Source: Chara braunii (Eukaryota > Streptophyta > Charophyceae > Charales > Characeae). From it: a DNA stretch of 22,917 nucleotides. Position 1 is the stretch's first letter. The number at the start of each line of letters is the position of its first letter. A program made the position numbers and the translations under genes. The notes beneath the pieces were generated by a model. It ran no database searches. It was not told where the DNA came from and saw only the letters and a list, made by a program, of their open reading frames with translations. The DNA lies in NCBI GenBank assembly GCA_003427395.1, contig BFEA01000184.1, forward strand, positions 167,954 to 190,870, read 5' to 3'. This document shows positions 9,667 through 19,981 of the stretch, in pieces.

Positions 9667-9945
9667 GTTTTTTTTATTTTTTATTTTAAAGGGGCTCAGT
9701 GCCCAAGGCTGATATTATCAATATGATGATTGAGGCCGGGGTCCTCACAATCTACCCGGGGGTAACCAGTGGGAACCTGCTTAGAACATAAATGAGCCAA
9801 TTCTACATTATTAAACAATTATCCACTAGTCAATGCCCTATTCATCTAATATCCATGATCAACAGAAGGAAGTCAACTAGCATAGCACCTCTTCACCCTT
9901 AATGGGCGCCAAATAAACATGAAATCCAAGCACTTTACTAGCTAA
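9667..9945 (-). other. LINE A 3' UTR and A-rich tail
   Basis: After the ORF2 stop (9946-9948) the sense strand has TTTGGCGCCCATTAAGGGTG (also recognisable in LINE B), then GATTGTGAGGACCCCGGCCT, AATATCAGCCTTGGGCACTG and AGCCCC, and ends in an A-rich tail with T interruptions. The block from TGTGAGGACC to GGGCACTG is nearly identical to 19408-19460, upstream of another A-tail. This defines a conserved family 3' end. The element lacks the right-hand arm of the CTGGG-CCCGGTT hairpin seen elsewhere. Confidence 0.8.
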
Positions 9946-12900
9946 CTATCCAAACCAAGCAATGGGCACAATACAATTACTTGGGGGAGGGAAGAAATCA
10001 GGAAATTCAGTCATAGACTTTAGAGGGATAGAGGAGTCAACGGCAGTCCAATCATTAAAGACAAGCCGGAATTTTGTTTTTTGGGATTCCTGGGTTTTTA
10101 CGTGTCCCCCTTCCCAAATTACTTTCCCCAGCCTCCCACCCTGATCACCTCCCAGCCAACTTCTGTTAAATTGATTAATGTGAACCCAAATCTCATTTAG
10201 AACAGATAGAAGCTGAATTTTTTCTTTAACTTGTTCCCATTTGATAGTTAAGTCATTTTGAACCTGCTGTTTGATAGTTTCAGTAAATTTTGGCCCGTCC
10301 AATCGCGCTCCCTCCATTTCAAAGGTACATCTCCTTGTCCAAATTGCCCATATGATCGCTCTCCTACCTATTATGAACATATTGATTGTGAAGTCATCTC
10401 CTTGGTCCGGATGTCATGATTCTAATAGGAGGGTTTTCCATTCTCAAGGCCAGGATTCAGAAGTATTCATTTGATTCCATATTCTATCCCACCATCTCCA
10501 AAGTCAGATTGACCCCGGGCATTGGAGGAAAATATGCTCTATAGTTTCAGGGATGAGCTTGGATGGAAATGCTGATTTACAAAACTTACATCATGGGAAG
10601 GCAATGCCCTTTTGTTCAAGAGATGACCTATCAATGATCCAATCATTCGTGGGAAGACATCTATGAGCAATTTGCCATTGAAGAGAAGTAATTTTGGCTG
10701 GTTTAGTTTTAGAAGCTTGGAACCATTTAATTTTTTTCAACTCGTCTTTACTAACATTAAGATTCTTATACCATCGGTTTTCAATACGGTTTTTTAAGTT
10801 AAACCTAGTATGGAGCATCCTATATGATGCTTTGACTGTGAGAGTGTGCAAGTTTCTAGGATGAGATTGACTACATTTCCCAGGAAGTGACCAGCACCAG
10901 CTAATGGGGTCAAAAGGCAGATGAGAGATAGGAGTGTCTGGTCTAAAGGCAAACCATTTTTCATCAATCTTTAACACTCTAATCTTGAAGAGTTGGTCAT
11001 TCGAGCTCCAACTAGTTTCCTCCTGTTAACCCCGGTATAGAATGCCATCATCTTGAATTTGGAAAATTGATAGAAGAATTTGATTCGGGTTATGGATCTC
11101 AATTATATTATCGACTATGCCCTTAATATTATGAAATGCTACCCAATCATTTTCAATAAGTTTGGGACTTTTCCGTAGGATTCTGATCCACTCCAGTGGA
11201 ATTATATCAATTATCGAATCTAGAGTGAAAGTCTGATGGTGACTATATCTAAGTTGTTCATGCAGATCCGAAGCCTACCTCCAGTCTCTGATCTCTTGAT
11301 TCCATAAATTTTTAATCCTTATTATTCCCCTGTTAATCCAACTTTTCCAGGGGGCTTCCATACAATGCAAAACACACCCTTGATTGTCCCTACTGAAAGT
11401 ATTGTTGAAAAAAAGGCTGCTGACAAACTTCTTCCCATCGTGACGGGAAAACTTTATCTGGGATAGGCATCTTTCTCCAATTCTTTATAAGTATGATCCA
11501 AAATGGATCCCGCTTAAGATCTTTTCTAATTGCCTGCCTATCCAAAGTCACTTCCTGATTTAGGTCCCCTTGAGAGCCTCTAGGTAAAAACCATGCAAGG
11601 TTTTCCAACCACATTAGGGAATCTATGTGATCAGGGACCTGAGGAGCTAACCTTTTTATATGTTCAAAAGATAGGAAGGACCAAGGGGTGTTGGGATTGA
11701 ATATAAGACGTTTGATCCACTGAAGAGAAAGGGTCATAGATTAAGTATGGGGATCGATTATCCCAAGACCCCCTTTTGCTTTAGGTTGGATAATTGACGA
11801 CCAGGCCACTCTGCTAATGACATTGGATCTTTCATGGTCCCCACGCCACAAGAAGGCCGCTAACTGTCTCTTGAAAAGTTTAAGATTATCTTTATCCAAA
11901 ACCCAAAAAACTGATCTATACCATATGGAGGTCAATATGACATTATTAATTATTAAGGTTCTACCAAACAGGGATGTTTGTTTATCCTTCCACAACTCAA
12001 GTTTCGACTTTGCCTGTTGTAGGATCCCTTCGTTGTTAGAGATGGGATCCCTAGCACTCTGATTGGTTCGTTGTGGTGTACCCACTTAATGCAGGAAGGT
12101 TCCGGGGGTCTCACTCCTTGATGATGGATCCACCAACCTAATGTTTTATTCCCCCAATTGACCTTCATATTAGAGAGTTTACAGAATATATCCATTAGTC
12201 TTTTGATGACTTCTAAATTTTCATGTGAAGCATCAACCATCAGAGAGAGGTGATCAGCAAAGAGAGAACAAACTGGGACTGCTTCCTCCGGAATAGAGGA
12301 GACCTGGATACGCCTGATGTCTTTATGATCTCTTATGTTAGCTGCTAAGGCTTCCATAATTATCACAAAGATAAGAGGAGCAATTGGGTCACCTTGCCTT
12401 ATAGATCTCTGAAGAGCAATGGGGGGTGCTAAATTTCCGTTGACCATAACTCTTGTTGTGACATTCTTATGCAAAATATTAATTCATCTCCTAAAATATG
12501 GTCCAAAGTTAAACTTCTCCAGACATTTATCTAAGAAAAACAAATCCACATAGTCATATGCTTTCTCGAAGTCAATAAATATAAAAGTTGCATTATGCTT
12601 CGACTGACGAGATATCTTGATGAATTCATTTATGAGCAAAATATTATCTTGGATATTCCTTCCTTGAATAAATCCAGTTTGCAAGGGGTGAATAATATCC
12701 GCAATGTATTTATTCAGGCGAATCGTAAGAGCTTTCAAAATCAACTTATACACCACAGTGAGCAGAGTGATAGGTCTGTAATTCCTAATGTTATATTTAT
12801 CACCTTTCTTATAGAGTAGGATCAACACCCCTTGCCCTACTATCTCCCCCATATCACCTGATTCCCATATTGCCTGATAGAAATCCTTAAGATCTTGGGA

Positions 12901-14514
12901 GATGAATTCCCACAAGACTTCCCAGAGTTCTTTTGGAAGACCATCAATCCCTTGGGTCTTGTCTTCTTCCATTAATAATAGGGCAGTCCATATTTCATTT
13001 TTTGTTAGGGGCAACTCCAATTGTTCTCTTTGATGGTGAGAGAGTGACTTAGATAAAGGGATGAGAAACTCTTCTATTTCCTTTGTGCGTTTATCCAGGG
13101 GAATATCTCTGTTTTCCGAAAGGAACAAATCCTTGAAGAAATCCCTAACAATTTTAGTACATCATGTTTTTTATACTTCTAGCGGTCCATTTAGAGAATG
13201 AGGATGTGCTAGGGCCTCTATAAAAGTTCTACCTGTTCGATCTTTGACCATAACGAAAAATCTTGCATCCATGGCTCTCTCCGTATGAAATTTGCGAATT
13301 CCACCCCGGATCTTCATACCTTGCCATCTATATTCCATATATTTAAGTAATTGGCCTTCAAGGTCTTGAATTTCTTTAGCTATTTCATTTTGCATTTCTA
13401 GGTCTCTTCCCTCATCTTTTGATTGTTGCAATTAGTAAATACGCTGATATATATTAGTTTAAGAAGAATGACGTTCCATAACCAACGCTTTCGAGTATTC
13501 ATTGCATTTACGACTTAAAAAAAGTAACCCATTATTGAACCAGAGTACCTCATTTCCTAAAATGACCCTATGATTTCTCTAGAATGACCATACATCCTTA
13601 ATAAAGGATCTAAAGGAGACATTCTTAAGATGAGTTGTATTAAGTTCATAAAAACCCCTTCCTTGATCTGGTTTCTTCCCAAAGGAGAGGATGGCTACAC
13701 ACATGGCATGATCCAGACCCGGAAGGGGACTACGTGGAAAGATTTATGTCATCTGGAGTGCGCCTTCCAAATCCTCTGAGATAAGGATAAGGTCTATACG
13801 AGACTTGGTAAGTGATCTGGCTTTGTTCCTTCGAAAGCATGTGTAAGTATACTTCAATGGATACAAACGCCTAAATGAATCAAAGAGATTTAAGTTGTGG
13901 GTTAAATTGGTCAACATAATCTCATCAACCTCCACATAGGTTGGACAAGGGTTAGCAATATTCCATCTATCAAGAGATCTATCCGGGACAACATTAAAAT
14001 CTCCTGCTATGATGACCGGAATCCCTATAGGGAGAATGAGGGGGAGAGAATCAAAAAATTGTTGACGATCCCCAATTTCATTGAGAGCATATATACAAAG
14101 AATGTCGATAATTTCCAGTTCTAGCATTGCCAGGATATATGCCTACCTACCTTCTATTTTATCAACATCCCAATAAACCGGTTCTAGCTTGGATCCTTGA
14201 GGGATCCAGATAGCTACTCCAGCACTGCCAGGACGGGGGGCATGGGCTCTGATGGCTGTATAAGGCTACATTTGTTTATGACAATAATTATGCTGATCTG
14301 AATTCATGAGATGAGTTTCCTGAATGCAAATAACATCCGGCCACTCTCTTCCCCCTATGTCTTTCAATTGGTCAAAGATGACATTCTTTTTTTGAGACTT
14401 GGCCGAAGCTAGTCCATTAACATTCCAAGATCTGATGTCGATGTCCTCGTTCCTTCTAAGAATTTTCCAATCTTTATCTTTGTTATAAAGGACATCTATT
14501 ACTCTAGAATCCAT
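9946..14514 (-). pseudogene. LINE A ORF2: endonuclease/reverse transcriptase, broken
   Basis: About 1,520 codons from ATG 14512-14514 to TAG 9946-9948. The endonuclease has SWNVNG (~14420), QETH (~14320), IYALN, GDFN (~13990), SRID and LDH (~13690), so its catalytic set is nearly complete. The reverse transcriptase has QGIDGLP (~12950), NYRPITLL, IDFEKAYD (~12560), RSIRQGDP (~12390) and box C at 12250-12261, which reads FADH where FADD is expected; the second catalytic Asp is lost. A C-terminal zf-RVT-like region follows (WQIAHRCLPTND, then C-x2-C...ETIEHIF.QC near 10590-10515). No RNase H domain is seen. Stops: TAG 14266, 14143, 13579, 11275; TAA 13744, 13459, 13432, 13171, 11741, 11026; TGA 13162, 12484, 10591, 10504, 10444, 10414 (lowest coordinate of each codon). 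A 1-bp deletion near 12027 (before ILQQAKSKLELW) and a 1-bp T insertion near 11406-11412 shift the frame and restore it. Confidence 0.93.
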
Positions 14515-14571
14515 TTGATACTAATACAATAAGCAGTGAGTTATGTTTTGGATAACAGGACAAAGGATAAA

Positions 14572-17500
14572 TCAGAGCTTCAACCATTGCCCAATATCCA
14601 ATACCCCACCTGTCATCAATGTCTTCTGAGCAAGCATCCTAATTAGAAGAGTGTCGACATCAGTTTCGAGTCAAAATTCATTAGCTTTTATCTTAAGGAG
14701 TTGGAGCTCACTCAGGGTATCCTGACTGAACCATTTGAGACCCGTATTCTTAGTCGCATCATATTTTAGAAACACATCTCCTTCCGCTAATCTTCCTTCT
14801 CCCTCATATATTGATAGCAGTGTCTTACCTCCTGATGGGAAATTTGACTTAGCGTAACTAAGGACGTCTTTCGCCTGGGAAGAAGGAGAGGGGGGGTGCG
14901 AAGCAGATCCTAGTAATGTTACTTCTCCATAGGTTGTTGCCTGAGGTTCAGATAAACCTACCTCCCATATTCCTCCTTGGTTTCTCACTGGCAGTAGTCC
15001 TGTTCCCATTTTCGTGGGGGAAAGTTGTCCTTGTCCTTTGACCATGCGATGTTTCAGTCTTTGTCTCTTATTGGTTAGTTCCGACTCCAAATCCAAAGAA
15101 GGAGATTGCGGGGAGAGTGAGATTTGAGAATTAAGTGTAGCCTCCTAATCATCATCAATGACCACAATAGACTGAGCGTCAGTGGTTATCTTAGGATTAT
15201 CCAACATTACTTTTTTGAATGGCTGATCCTTGGTTACAACATTCTGGGAACTTTCGGACATAATATCCTCGAGAGTCAGCTCAATAGTAGGTGATACAGG
15301 AGGCACCTTATTCTCCTGCGCATCCGACGATTCGGGATCCCACTCAATGAGACCTTGGCTATGGTTCTTTTGCAACGAGGGCTGCTGTTTTTGAGAGATT
15401 TGCAGAAATTTTTTCTCCCCTGTGAGAATTGATATGACTTCCTTAAAAACTTGGCTTTTACCTTCCTGTTGCACCATCTGAAGGGGTGGTGTGAGACCTG
15501 AGTTCCCTTAGGAGATATTTTTTTTAACGCCAATCGAGTCATCAGGATCATTACTCAGGTGCTCAATGGGACCTTCCTTATTTCTTACTTCTGATTGACT
15601 CAACATTGGGTGGGTACTCAGGGCAGGAAGAATTTTGAGCAAGAATCCCTCATTGAAACGATTAGAGACAATGTGGAGTAGCTTGGAACTGATGTCTACC
15701 CATGAAACCCCCATTGGGGGGCCGTGCATTAGGAAGGATTGTAAACTCTTACTACTTTCCAGCACTGGGATGAGTTCTTGCAAAAAAAGGGGCCGGTTAT
15801 CCAGAGGTATATCTGGGTGCAGGCTTTTGAGATTGAAAAGCAGCCAATCAGCAATTTGTAAAATAACTGTATTGACTATGGAGGGCACAGGAACTACATC
15901 GTTAGTAGATGTCATTACTATTTCAACCGATGGGGGGGGGAGAATGAGATCAACTACCTCAATTTCCATTGGTTTTGTGCCAAATGCATCCTTGAGAGGA
16001 TCAATGTCCATCGGGGCAACTTCTATGCCCCCAGGGGGTTTTCCACTGATTGAAGGATCAGTAGGGGGAGCATTACCAACACTTACCTCTCCTGGATTCG
16101 GGGTCACCTGTTTGGCAGATCCTCTTTTCTTGACAACCTTCCATTCCTGGCCCCCACCTGACCCATTTTTTGGCAAATAATCTATTAGTTTAGGTCCAGG
16201 GAACCTATCTGGATTGAGTGCCTGGGAAGAAGTGGGACCTTTATACTTTTGTTTGTCCATCCTTCCTCCTGTCTGAGCCCCCCCAGGACTAGTAGAGACC
16301 GCCACGTCCACACCTCCCTGATTATCTCCCTGCCCTTTTCTCATTGGGGTGCCTGACTGTGTTTGTGGGCACTGGGACTGGGGAGGCATCCAGTCAGATG
16401 GGGGACGGGGGGGGGTTTGAGACCCATTCCTACCCTCCCAGAGCCATCCCATTGGATGGTCTGCCGTATTCAAGTCCTCCCAATAAACCCAGCCCTTAAA
16501 GCCTGCAATAGCAGGAAGCCATTTGCTTGGTCTATGGGGGTCCTTTTTGAGTCTCATGTCAGGGGGTATTGCGTGTTGAGGGTGGAAGGAGCAAGCAAAT
16601 TCTGAATGAAGGTGACCATAAGCTCTACATTTAAAACACCATGGGCGGAATTTATGAGCAGTATGAATTTGGTAAACACGTCCCCCCATTTTGAAAGGGA
16701 TAATGTCATCGACTGATAACACTTGTTCTTTTGGTAAATCCAAAGCCAGCATCAAATGATCATCTCTCTTGGCCACATAAGATGGGAGGGGATCAATAAA
16801 ATCAACAATCTTATACTGTTGGTCAAAATCATAGATGAAGGTCGCCTGGATTTCAATTGGATTATGTCTAAATTCCACCCTGTAATAGTCTCTCATCATC
16901 TGCTCTCTCTTCTCCTCTGGACCAACTTTTTTTGGAGTCCAAGGATATATTCGAACCTCTGAACGATCCCAGAATAGTTATTTCCAAGCATCCATTCTGA
17001 CTTTATCTTTGTCGAAGAGGGACAACACTGTTAAAACAGAAGGAGTGATAGGATGAATCAAAAAGAATTATTTCACTCCTTCGGGTCCATCTCTCAAGGA
17101 TTCAAGTCTTTTGCAAATAAATTTAATTTTATCATTCACAGATCTATTCGCTGCCTCATCATAGAAGATCCAGTTAGTCGCATGCTTGGTGTAAATGGCA
17201 TCTCGTTGAGACAGGCGAGATGAAGGATATGATTTCATCAGGGTTTTAGTCCCCCCTTGATCTATCACCAGCTGCTCAGAGGGAAGAAGAAATAGTGACA
17301 AAAAGTAAGTACGGGCTGATGAAAGGTTATTGACAGGAACATTTAACTCCTCATGAGTGGAGCCCGATGTACCTATCGCTGGTCGTTGAATAGAGAGAGA
17401 TTTGTCATGGAGAGACTCCCTGACTTTCTGTGCCCAAGAAGGCTGATTCACACTCTGTGATTGATGGGGTTGGGGGAGGTCAGTCTGTGAGGAGGACCGC

Positions 17501-17907
17501 GATGAACCAGGGTGAGTTTCCTTGTCTTGAAATTTTTCCTCCTCCTTTTCTTCCTCGGTGAGAATTTCTACATCATTCACATTCCCTCCTTCAGTCATCA
17601 AGAGATCATTATCCCTAGGTCACACTGGGCTTTCGTGGATCATGGCAGAAGTGAGGGGAATATGAACAGAATTTGTTGATCCAAGCGGAGCAGGTATCAG
17701 CTGTTGACGAGCAACCACAGATGCGAAGGAAGTTTACAAGAGCTTCCCTGAGCCCGCGTGGAGGCCAGACTGTTGCATCAATGGTTGCGTTAAGGATGAT
17801 ACTTATGAGCTCCTACCTAGACTCCTTACCGTGGCAGGCTTTGAAACATCTATTTGTGGCCTGATGTATGGTTTAGGACCAATGTGCCTCAACAACGCGT
17901 GTCTCAT
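14572..17907 (-). pseudogene. LINE A ORF1: CCHC zinc-knuckle protein, broken
   Basis: One reading phase runs from ATG 17905-17907 to a TGA at 14572-14574, about 1,110 codons. Eight stops interrupt it: TAA 17803, 17734, 17068, 16978, 15508; TAG 15145; TGA 17620, 14671. Sense resumes in the same phase after every one. An acidic, Ser/Gln-rich N-terminal part (about 17600-17450) precedes a globular region with YFLSLFLLPSEQLV, FICKRLESL and YYRVEFRHNP. The knuckle CFKCRAYGHLHSEFAC lies at 16591-16638; its spacing is CX2C, then H, X, H, X4, C, slightly off the usual CX2CX4HX4C. A long Pro/Gly/Ser-rich linker and a C-terminal part (WFSQDTLSELQLLKIKANEF) follow. The order resembles plant L1 ORF1 (nucleic-acid-binding domain then knuckle), but it is about twice the usual length. 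Its role would be binding LINE RNA. The C-terminal end is uncertain because the final TGA could itself be a mutation. Confidence 0.85.
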
Positions 17908-17922
17908 TGCCCCCTGATAAAA

Positions 17923-17934
17923 CACACTCATCAT
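17923..17934. repeat. Target-site duplication of LINE A, 5' side
   Basis: CACACTCATCAT is identical to 9655-9666 and sits immediately outside the 5' end of the element (sense start TTTTATCAGGGGGC). The sequence just beyond it (ATCATCATCATCAGTTTGT) resembles 9578-9600, so the target lay in an ATC-rich repeat. Confidence 0.8.
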
Positions 17935-18276
17935 TATTATCATCATCATCAGTTTGTTATCATTAGATGTTGCTCTTGAAGGCATCGTTTGCCTTTCATA
18001 TCAGTAGGTGAGAGGGTCGTCACCATCATCCTCATTGTCATTATCTTCAGGGTGTTGTCCATCGTCATCAACAAAATCCTACAAAATCCAAGCGAATGAC
18101 ATTTTGGTGGGGAGAGCCCTGCTCTGCAGGGGTTTCATTAGGAGGAGGGTGAAACTCTGGAGGGGGCACGGGCGGATTGTGAGGAATACTCTTTTCTGGG
18201 GCTGGGCATTAAATCCCAGCGGCAACAGACTAGGGTAAAGGGATAGACAGGGGAATGGAGGGAATGGAGGAGGGTT
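17935..18276. other. ATC-rich flank, no gene
   Basis: ATC-type simple sequence (17935-17955, 18020-18070) surrounds G-rich unique DNA (18100-18250). Short open frames exist on both strands without any domain. Nothing else is recognised. Confidence 0.5.
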
Positions 18277-18781
18277 TTTTTTTAATCTTCTCATATAATC
18301 ATCATCATAATCATCATCATCATTATCATCATCCAGGTTATATCATGCTTTCTGGTGCTTTGTAATTCTTGGCGGCATCTGGCTTCCTTCCTCATTCGGG
18401 ATATAGGATCTCAGAGATGGTCAAATCTGGGCCAATATCTACAAAGTTGCCTTGTTCTGTGCCCCTGGCTTGCCGATGCCAGAACGACGCTGGGAGGAGC
18501 TGGGCGTTGCCCTGTAATCTGCAATTGGCATGAGTGTGAGGCCTTGTAGACAGATCTGGGGATTTGCTGAGGGAGGAAGGCATTCCAGTGGCGACCCCAG
18601 GGGGGCTGCCTTGACAACCTATGGGGTCAGGGATAGTCTAGGTGGCGAGAACAGGTCAGCTACGGTTGACATTGGTAAGAAGGGTATTGTCTCTGAGATG
18701 TAATGTCTTGGTACAGGGAGGGCTAGGAGGTGTTCTAGGATTAGGAGGTCATAAGTATTGATATAGCATAGTTTCTACTTT
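18277..18781 (+). repeat. ~500-bp repeat unit, copy 1
   Basis: The unit is T-run, (ATC)n, TTTCTGGTG, ATTCGGGATATAGGAT, TCAGAGATGGTC, TTCTGTGCCCCTGG, a GC-rich module at 18470-18562 (GAACGACGCTGG...GTTGCCCTGTAA...GTGAGGCCTTGTAGACAG), ACAGGGAGGGCTAGGAG and GATATAGCATAGT. The same order follows in copy 2. It appears non-coding and was probably part of a retroposon 3' region. Confidence 0.85.
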
Positions 18782-19289
18782 TTTTACATACTAATCATCA
18801 TAATCATAATCATCATTAACATCATCATCATCATCATCATCATCATTGGTATCATCATCTCAATCATGTTATATTAAGCTTTCTGGTGTTCTGAAATTTT
18901 TGGCAGCATCTAGACTTCTTCCACATTCGGGATATAGGATTTCAGAGATGGTCGAACTTGGACTGGTGTCTACAGAGTTGCTTTATTCTGTGCCCCTGGT
19001 TTTGCCGAAGCCAGAACGACGTTGGCTGGAGCTGGGGCGTTGCCCTGTAACCTGCAAATGGCAGGAGTGTGAGGCCTTGTAGACAGATCTGGGGTTTGCC
19101 GAGGGAGGAAGGCAATTCAGTGGTGAATCGGGGGGGGCTGCAAGGGAGCGAGAAGAGAACAACCATGGTAGACGTTGGTTAGGTTGGTACTGTCTCTGAG
19201 TTGCAATGTTCTGATACAGGGAGGGCTAGGAGTTGTTCTAGGATTAGGAGGTCAGAATTGCTGATATAGCATAGTCTCCTTTTTTTTCA
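18782..19289 (+). repeat. ~500-bp repeat unit, copy 2
   Basis: This has the same block order as 18277-18781: ATC tract (18787-18846), TTTCTGGTG at 18880, GGGATATAGGATTTCAGAGA, GC-rich module at 19009-19103, ACAGGGAGGGCTAGGAG, and GATATAGCATAGT at about 19262. Offsets between anchors vary from 503 to 531 bp because of ATC length changes and small indels. A third ATC tract (19290-19347) follows it. Confidence 0.85.
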
Positions 19290-19354
19290 TATACACTAAT
19301 CTTCATTATCTTTAACATCATTATCATTATCATAATCATTATCATCACCATATG
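19290..19354. repeat. Third (ATC/ATT)n tract of the array
   Basis: T-run, then ATC/ATT trinucleotides, as at the start of each ~500-bp unit. Here the unit body is replaced by the retroposon 3' end that begins near 19355. Confidence 0.75.
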
Positions 19355-19486
19355 AGGGACGCTGAGCCCGGTTCTCAGTAAGTTCAGTTCGGTTACTCCG
19401 GGCAGACTGTGAGGACCCCGGCCTCAATCTTCTTATTGGTAATATCAGCCTTGGGCACTGGGCCCGGTTCAAAAAAAAAAAAAAAA
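19355..19486 (+). mobile_element. LINE 3' end with A16 tail
   Basis: GGGACGCTGAGCCCGGTTCT (hairpin at 19362-19378) is followed by CTGTGAGGACCCCGGCCTCA and AATATCAGCCTTGGGCACTG, then GGGCCCGGTTC and A16 (19471-19486). The block from TGTGAGGACC onward matches the 3' UTR of LINE A in sense orientation. It is therefore the 3' terminus of a related element on the plus strand. The upstream ~500-bp units may be part of the same element. No coding part is seen. Confidence 0.8.
19362..19378 (+). other. Hairpin CTGAG-CCCGGTT-CTCAG
   Basis: A 5-bp stem with a 7-base loop. The loop CCCGGTT is shared with the copies at 19924, 22794 and 22852, while the stem pairs differ in a compensating way. Confidence 0.7.
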
Positions 19487-19793
19487 GAATCATTGGGAAC
19501 TCGCCAAAGAAAAAATTCAGCACCTCTCAAGGAAAAAGAAAATTCTCGGACATATTAATGAATTTAACAAAAGCTGGCTTTGGGGGGGAACAGGGAGGGA
19601 AGCTGGGGAAGTTGGGTAGGAAGGTGCCCTTGCAAGTGACGAAGATGTCCTCAGCAGGAACTACAAGCTCCATTTCAATGACTGGAGTTCAGTAAACCCC
19701 ATCATTCCTCTACGTCCTGCTTCTGAATTCCCTGACCCCTTTCCCCCTAGTCATCAGTCAATGGTTCCTATCTCATGGTACGTTCCAGCATAG
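19487..19793 (+). pseudogene. LINE B ORF2 C-terminus fragment
   Basis: Translated from 19487 this gives HWELAKEKIQHLS, GHINEFNKSWL, KLHFNDWSSV, IIPLRPASEFPDPFPPS and MVPISWY, ending at TAG 19791-19793. The end of LINE A ORF2 has the matching blocks KWEQVKEKIQLLS, VHINQFNRSWL, RLVFNDWTAV, SIPLKSMTEFPDFFPP and IVPIAWF in the same order. One in-frame TAG at 19617-19619 falls where LINE A has Trp (VIWEGG), so a G-to-A change is likely there. This is the C-terminal tail after the zinc-binding region; no catalytic domain is included. It cannot be functional. Confidence 0.88.
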
Positions 19794-19923
19794 AGGTTAA
19801 TTGTCACTCAGATCTTGATATGTTTCCCAACCACATAAGGGCTAGTTCAGAGTGTAAGATTTGGCACCTAATAGACAGGTGAAGAGGCCCAATTCATCAT
19901 GACAGTTATATTGCAACGGGACG

Positions 19924-19940
19924 CTGGACCCGGTTTCCAG
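19924..19940 (+). other. Hairpin CTGGA-CCCGGTT-TCCAG
   Basis: Second copy of the conserved-loop hairpin, in the 3' UTR of LINE B about 100 bp before the A-rich tail. The flanking G and C extend the stem to 6 bp. Confidence 0.7.
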
Positions 19941-19981
19941 CAGGTGCAGCTCCCCACCAATAGATGGAGTGACCCAACCAG

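Larger units (their letters stand above)
9667..17922 (-). mobile_element. Full-span non-LTR retrotransposon (LINE A), inactive
   Basis: This 8.26-kb element on the minus strand carries ORF1 (CCHC knuckle), ORF2 (endonuclease, reverse transcriptase, zf-RVT-like region), a ~255-bp 3' UTR and an A-rich tail (9668-9690). It is flanked by a 12-bp target-site duplication. Its order and domains match L1-clade LINEs of plants, though it is longer than the 5-7 kb usual there because ORF1 is long. It is dead: 24 in-frame stops, two indels and a lost catalytic aspartate. The 5' UTR is only about 15 bp before the first ATG, so a few 5' bases may be missing even though the duplication is present. A 5'-truncated relative lies on the opposite strand at 19487-20065. 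Confidence 0.92.

Noticed and set aside
9449-9712. Poly-His (plus) and poly-Met (minus) proteins
   Set aside because: They are translations of the ATC microsatellite.
9946-17907. Alternative genetic code (TAA/TAG read as Gln, TGA as Trp or Arg, as in some ciliates) as explanation of the in-frame stops
   Set aside because: CAA, CAG, CGA and TGG are all used freely in the same frames, the element also has two indels and a lost catalytic Asp, and LINE B and LINE C show stops and frame changes of their own. The microsatellite-rich, plant-like context also argues for decay.
9667-17922. LTR retrotransposon
   Set aside because: No long terminal repeats, protease or integrase. Domain order, A-rich tail and target-site duplication are those of a LINE.
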